Shown: piece after piece, positions 62,435-64,000 of the stretch
How the letters are laid out: every line of letters begins with the position of its first letter
How positions within the stretch are numbered: the first letter of the stretch is position 1
Assembly: GCF_000719345.1 (NCBI RefSeq)
Contig: NZ_JOFX01000028.1
Location: 1 to 64,000 of the forward strand
Length of the DNA: 64,000 nucleotides
Direction: 5' to 3'
Source: Streptomyces sp. NRRL F-2664
GTDB taxonomy: Bacteria; Actinomycetota; Actinomycetes; Streptomycetales; Streptomycetaceae
The notes under the pieces: generated by a model
The model's input: the letters and a program-made list of their open reading frames with translations, nothing else
Told to the model about the DNA's origin: nothing
The model's database searches: none
Translations under genes and position numbers: made by a program

Positions 62435-62461
62435 AACATCGGGGGCGGGGCGGCGCATTCC
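62435..62461 (-). promoter_or_regulatory. SigR-dependent promoter of sigR
   Basis: On the minus strand GGAAT (62461-62457) and GTT (62437-62435) are separated by 19 bases, matching the SigR promoter consensus GGAAT-N18/19-GTT. It lies 46 bases upstream of the long-form start, consistent with positive autoregulation. Confidence 0.82.
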
Positions 62462-62519
62462 CCGGCGCGCCAGGGGTTTTCGGCCTTTCCGGGCCGGATG
62501 GCGGCCCGTGTGGCGGGTG

Positions 62520-63170
62520 TCACGCGGGAAGGCGCGCGAGCCATTCCCCGACTGCGTCGGTGATCGTCCGCAGTGCCTCCTCCTGGGTGGTCGCGGCCTT
62601 CTTCGGGACCGCGAAACCGTGGTCGCCGTGGGCGACCTCCACGAGTTCGTACGGGTGCGGCCCGACCGGCTCGGGGAACTCGTCCGGGCGGCCGAAGGGG
62701 TCCCTGTCGCCCTGGACCACGAGGGCGGGCCGGCCTGCTCCGGTGAGCTCGGCGGCCCGGGACTTCTCGGGCCGGCCCGGCGGGTGCAGCGGGAAGGCGA
62801 GGGCCAGCACTCCGGCGGCGCCCAGTTCGGTGGCCGTGCGGCAGGCCACGCGCGCCCCGGCGCTGCGGCCGCCCGCGACCACCGGCAGCCCCGGTTCCGC
62901 GAGCGCCGGCCACAGCCCGCGCCAGCCTTCGTCCAGCACCTTGGGCGCGGCAGCGACCTTCTTGCCGGCGACCCGCCAGGGCTGTTCGACGAGTGCCACC
63001 GTGATCCCGCGGGCGGGCAGGGCGGCGGCGAGGGCCTGGAGGTCCCGGGCCTCGATGCCGCCGCCGGCGCCGTGGCTCACGGCGAGGACGAGGCGGGCGC
63101 CCGGTGCGGGGTGCCACGTGACGCGGGCTTCGCCCGCCGGGGTGTCGACACTGTCGGTACGCGTGCTCAT
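62520..63170 (-). CDS. Alpha/beta hydrolase, KANL3/Tex30-like
   Basis: This 216-residue alpha/beta hydrolase has nucleophile elbow [10 protein letters not shown], oxyanion-side [10 protein letters not shown], an Asp in [10 protein letters not shown] and His in [12 protein letters not shown]. This dienelactone-hydrolase-like family has unknown substrates. It starts at ATG 63170. It lies upstream of sigR on the same strand; the gap of 58 bases to the SigR promoter suggests separate control. Confidence 0.88.
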   Translation of the reverse strand: MSTRTDSVDTPAGEARVTWHPAPGARLVLAVSHGAGGGIEARDLQALAAALPARGITVALVEQPWRVAGKKVAAAPKVLDEGWRGLWPALAEPGLPVVAGGRSAGARVACRTATELGAAGVLALAFPLHPPGRPEKSRAAELTGAGRPALVVQGDRDPFGRPDEFPEPVGPHPYELVEVAHGDHGFAVPKKAATTQEEALRTITDAVGEWLARLPA

Positions 63171-63251
63171 GGACCCATCGTGCCGTCCCTGCCGGTCGGG
63201 ACCCGGCGGGGCGGGGTGGTGTGCCGCCCGGAAAGGCTTCCCTCCTTCGAC

Positions 63252-64000
63252 CTAGAAGAGGGTTCCCTCCTCCGGCGCGGCCAGCTCTTTCAGCAGCTCC
63301 GGCCCGTTGTTGCGCACGTTGCTCACGGCGGTGGACACCGGGTAGGCCCGCATCAGCCCGCCCGGCGGCGGTGCGAGCAGCTCGCGCAGGGAGCCCTCGG
63401 TGTCGGTGTTCGCCGGGTCCAGCCAGGCGTCCCAGCGGTCGGGGGTCAGCATCAGCGGCATCCGCGGGTGGATCTCGGAGAGCGAGCGCGGGCCCTCGGC
63501 GGGGGCGACCCCCAGCGGGCCCGTCTCGGCCTCGGCGGTGATCACGGAGCAGGTCGCCCACCAGGCGAGGGGGTGCTCGTCGGGCAGGGTCCGGTCGCGC
63601 CAGAACTCGTAGATGCCGGCCATGGCGAAGAGCGAGCCGTCCGCGGGGAGGACGAAGTAGGGCTGCTTGCGGGGCCGCTTCTTCTTCCCCTCCACCTCCA
63701 GCTGCCGCTCGTCGTGGGCGGTGACCCACTCGTAGTACCCGTCGGCGGGGATGATGCAGCGGCGCTGGGCGAACGGGCGGCGGAACGACGGCTTCTCGTG
63801 CAGGGTCTCCGATCGGGCGTTGATCATCCGGGCGGCGCCGTCGGGGTTCTTGGCCCAGGAGGGCACGAGTCCCCACTTCAGGACGCGCAACTGGCGAACC
63901 GGACGCGGATCCGCAGCGTCCTTCAGGGGACGGTCGAGGACGACGTGAACCTGCTTGGTCGGTGCCACGTTGAAGTCGGGGTCCAAGGCCTCCTCCGGTT
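63252..64000 (-). CDS. SRAP/YedK-type protein, N-terminus outside window
   Basis: This SOS-response-associated peptidase (HMCES) family protein protects abasic sites by covalent attachment through an N-terminal Cys (MCGR), which lies beyond base 64000 and cannot be checked. Family motifs seen are DFNVAPTKQV, LKWGLVPSWAKNP, MINARSETL, CIIPADGYYEW and IHPRMPLML (catalytic His). The visible part is 249 codons. It is on the minus strand, upstream of the hydrolase gene. Confidence 0.94.
   Translation of the reverse strand, partial: PEEALDPDFNVAPTKQVHVVLDRPLKDAADPRPVRQLRVLKWGLVPSWAKNPDGAARMINARSETLHEKPSFRRPFAQRRCIIPADGYYEWVTAHDERQLEVEGKKKRPRKQPYFVLPADGSLFAMAGIYEFWRDRTLPDEHPLAWWATCSVITAEAETGPLGVAPAEGPRSLSEIHPRMPLMLTPDRWDAWLDPANTDTEGSLRELLAPPPGGLMRAYPVSTAVSNVRNNGPELLKELAAPEEGTLF

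Overview
The window is high-GC actinobacterial chromosome, almost certainly Streptomyces. Codons have strong G/C third-position bias, GTG starts are common, ribosome binding sites are GGAGG-like, and several genes appear to be leaderless. The marker genes sigR-rsrA, nrdAB, dasR-dasABC, wblE, sigH with its anti-sigma gene, and sodN-sodX lie in one segment, as in the core chromosome of S. coelicolor. The region is therefore mainly conserved core, with a few accessory insertions. No tRNA, rRNA, CRISPR array or intact mobile element was seen.

Layout. 1-7.2 kb (minus): an operon encoding a trypsin-like/VMAP-type protein, a MoxR AAA+ ATPase, a SAV_2336-type protein with a vWA MIDAS motif and TPR-rich tail, and a small FxSxx-COOH-like peptide whose usual C-terminus appears to be replaced by a dispersed repeat. 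This is the best candidate for an unusual system. 7.3-10.1 kb: DUF6104 protein, nickel superoxide dismutase and its leader peptidase, CGNR zinc-finger protein, methyltransferase. 10.2-16.6 kb: polar amino acid ABC importer, malic enzyme, MDR oxidoreductase, and an HTH/Clp-N gene pair under a palindromic leaderless promoter. 16.6-22.3 kb: PadR/DUF4097 pair, hypothetical protein, divergent LysR/snapalysin pair, zinc ribbon, GNAT. 22.4-27 kb: family 2B encapsulin shell with a polyprenyl diphosphate synthase (probable cargo), then nsrR and the flavohemoglobin gene, both with NsrR-like boxes.

27-38.9 kb: PGRP amidase, PLP deaminase, Na+/H+ antiporter, UBP zinc finger, anti-sigma/SigH pair, lipid kinase, WblE, PdtaS-like kinase, then an accessory patch (TetR/SDR, a transposase remnant, a leishmanolysin-like protease). 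39-46 kb: the N-acetylglucosamine/chitobiose regulon (nagB, dasABC, GH3 hexosaminidase, dasR) with DasR-site palindromes. 46-54.9 kb: CstA-type transporter and partner, Uma2 nuclease, GNAT, then nrdAB behind NrdR-box-like repeats and a cobalamin riboswitch, followed by an NrdS-like regulator. 54.9-64 kb: beta-propeller protein, peptide deformylase, TPR protein, two membrane HD-domain proteins, the thiol-stress pair rsrA/sigR with a sigma-R-type promoter, an alpha/beta hydrolase, and an SRAP gene cut by the window end.

Themes: redox and NO stress (sodN, nsrR/hmp, sigR/rsrA), development and global regulation (wblE, sigH, dasR), nucleotide reduction under metal/cofactor control, and two compartment- or conflict-type systems (encapsulin; VMAP-MoxR-vWA). 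All functions are assigned from sequence motifs and family knowledge; no searches were run.
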